DNA from: Capsulimonas sp.
GTDB lineage: Bacteria > Armatimonadota > Armatimonadia > Armatimonadales > Capsulimonadaceae
Direction of reading: 5' to 3'
Length of the DNA: 5,655 nt
Assembly (NCBI GenBank): GCA_025963815.1
Contig: JAOQAA010000154.1
Span: forward strand, 1-5,655
Shown here: positions 4,341-5,655 of the stretch, in pieces
Position numbering within the stretch: position 1 is the stretch's first letter
How the letters are laid out: each line of letters begins with the position of its first letter
The notes under the pieces: generated by a model
What the model was told of the DNA's origin: nothing
What the model saw: only the letters and a program-made list of their open reading frames with translations
Databases searched by the model: none
Position numbers and translations under genes: made by a program

Positions 4341-5655
4341 ATGAAACTCATTACGCGTGGAATTCTCAGCATGCTGCTCGCGGCCATGCCCCTCAGCGCC
4401 GTCGCTGCAGGCAACAATTGGATGAACGGATTGGACGGAAATTTGCCTCTGTCCCAGTTCTCCATCCCAGGCACGCACGACTCGGGCGCTTTGAGCGAAC
4501 CCGTTTCAGGAACCGCCAAGTGTCAAACCCTCAGTTTCGGAGATCAGCTGAACGCGGGCGTCCGGTTCATGGACATCCGATGCCGCCACATCAATGACGC
4601 CTTCGCGATCCATCATGGTCAGGTCTACGAAAACGCCAATTTTGACGACGTTTTGAATGCAACTTTTGCTTTCTTAGCCGCCAATCCCAGCGAAACCGTG
4701 ATCATGAGCGTCAAGGAAGAATATACAGCTTCCGGCAATACACGCTCGTTCGAGCAGACGTTTGATTCCTATGTCGCCAAAAACCCCACCAAATGGTATC
4801 TCGGCTCGGGGATTCCGACGTTGACCCAGGCGCGCGGTAAAATCGTTCTGTTCCGCCGTTTCGGCGCCGGCTCCTTACCGAAGGGCATCGACGCTTCGAA
4901 TTGGCCGGACAATACTTCGTTCCAAACCGGGAATTATCTGCGCGTTCAGGACAACTACAATGTCTCGGATAACAACACGAAGTGGGCGCAGATCACGCAG
5001 CTTCTCACCGAGGCGCATTACGGCGGCCCGAGCACGCTGTACGTCAATTTCGCGAGCGGCGTGCAGAGCGGCGTATTCGGGATTCCCAACATTCCGAACG
5101 TCTCCAACAACATCAACCCGCGCCTGGTGACCTACTTCAACACGAACAAGAGCGGCAAGTACGGCGCCATTTTGATGGACTTCGCCGACGCCGCCAAGTG
5201 CGCGCAAATCTACAACACCAGCTTCCCCACCGATGGCCCCGCGTCCAGCACGCCTTTGTTTATGATCGTCAACAAAAATAGCGGCATGGCGCTGGATATG
5301 ATCGGCGGCGACAGCGGAAACGGCGCGCGGATCAATCAGTGGAGCTACGACGTCAACGGACCGAACCAGCGCTGGTCGCTGGAGCCCACGGAAGCCGGAA
5401 ACCACTTCCAGATCCATTCCTACGCGACCGGAAAGGTCGCCTGCATTCAGCAGGATCTGACAACCGCCGGCGCCCAGTTGTACGCCTGGGATTACACCGG
5501 CAACAACACGGCTCAGCAGTTCGACCTGATCGACGCCGGCAATGGTTACTTCAAGATCAAGAACGTCAAGAGCGGCCTGATCCTGGAAGTGCTGAACTCG
5601 GCGACCACCAATGACGCCAAGGTGCAGCAAAACTCCGACACCGGCGCGGCGAACC
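4341..5655 (+). CDS. Secreted phosphatidylinositol-specific phospholipase C-like enzyme with ricin-type lectin domain (3' end beyond window)
   Basis: The open frame gives 438 residues and continues past the right edge. Residues 1-23 are a Sec signal peptide (MKLITRG, hydrophobic core, cleavage near AVAA), so the enzyme acts outside the cell or in the periplasm. Residues about 26-295 are a PI-PLC X-like domain, which cleaves the phosphodiester of phosphatidylinositol or a similar head group. Visible catalytic residues, by analogy with the Bacillus cereus enzyme, are H46 and D47 in IPGTHDSG, R80 in FMDIRCR, H92 in AIHHG, K125 in MSVKEEY and D280 in AILMDF. From about 304 a ricin B-type beta-trefoil begins. 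It has a QRW repeat (343-345), a second repeat ending QQF (392-394), and a third cut by the window; it probably binds carbohydrate. The start is set by GGAGAG at 4333. All key catalytic residues are intact, so activity is likely; the lipid substrate is unproven. Confidence 0.93.
   Translation, partial: MKLITRGILSMLLAAMPLSAVAAGNNWMNGLDGNLPLSQFSIPGTHDSGALSEPVSGTAKCQTLSFGDQLNAGVRFMDIRCRHINDAFAIHHGQVYENANFDDVLNATFAFLAANPSETVIMSVKEEYTASGNTRSFEQTFDSYVAKNPTKWYLGSGIPTLTQARGKIVLFRRFGAGSLPKGIDASNWPDNTSFQTGNYLRVQDNYNVSDNNTKWAQITQLLTEAHYGGPSTLYVNFASGVQSGVFGIPNIPNVSNNINPRLVTYFNTNKSGKYGAILMDFADAAKCAQIYNTSFPTDGPASSTPLFMIVNKNSGMALDMIGGDSGNGARINQWSYDVNGPNQRWSLEPTEAGNHFQIHSYATGKVACIQQDLTTAGAQLYAWDYTGNNTAQQFDLIDAGNGYFKIKNVKSGLILEVLNSATTNDAKVQQNSDTGAAN

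Noticed and set aside
3989..4597. Plus-strand open frame bridging the hydrolase end and the phospholipase start
   Set aside because: It crosses a promoter and an intergenic region and overlaps two well-supported genes in other frames.
4875..5630. Minus-strand open frame (251 codons) opposite the phospholipase
   Set aside because: Valine- and arginine-rich shadow with no ribosome-binding site evident; the plus strand encodes the PLC end and lectin repeats there.

Overview
The window comes from a bacterial chromosome with fairly high G+C, Shine-Dalgarno led genes and secreted proteins with ordinary Sec signal peptides. It looks like a free-living heterotroph that uses extracellular polymers. 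The GntR-type regulator with a LacI-like sensor and the GH50-like secreted hydrolase would suit a polysaccharide-degrading soil or plant-surface bacterium, perhaps Armatimonadota or a similar phylum. That placement is inference from gene content only. I see no mobile element, CRISPR array, tRNA or rRNA.

Layout. Positions 1-561 (minus) hold the N-terminal half of a GntR/LacI-chimera transcription regulator that runs off the left edge. Positions 562-740 form a divergent control region with two direct-repeat systems: a pair of TWACCCTAGAC elements and four TTAAG elements phased at exactly 11 bp. Positions 741-1094 (plus) encode a small protein of unknown function. Its stop codon lies inside a 17-bp stem that works as a terminator in both directions. 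Positions 1159-1686 (minus) encode an Hsp20/alpha-crystallin chaperone, convergent with the small gene. Positions 1687-1943 are a second divergent control region. It has a G/C-capped palindrome and a Shine-Dalgarno/anti-Shine-Dalgarno inverted repeat on the Hsp20 side, and a perfect 20-bp palindrome just upstream of the next gene. Positions 1944-4082 (plus) encode a 712-residue secreted GH50/agarase-like glycoside hydrolase. Positions 4083-4340 hold a near-consensus sigma-70 promoter preceded by two perfect CTTAACAA repeats 11 bp apart. Positions 4341 to the right edge (plus) encode a secreted phosphatidylinositol-phospholipase-C-like enzyme fused to a ricin-type lectin domain.

How the parts may work together. 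Every gene appears to be its own transcription unit. The coding content is of known families. The more unusual signal is in the control DNA. Two separate promoters carry 11-bp-phased CTTAA-type repeats that match the published Pho-box pattern of cyanobacteria (PyTTAAPyPy(T/A) with 3-bp gaps) and the TTAACA pattern of Bacillus PhoP. One of these promoters drives a phospholipase, so a phosphate-starvation response is a plausible but untested link. The hydrolase has an AC|GT-centred operator of the general kind bound by AraR-type regulators, the class to which the gene at the left edge belongs.
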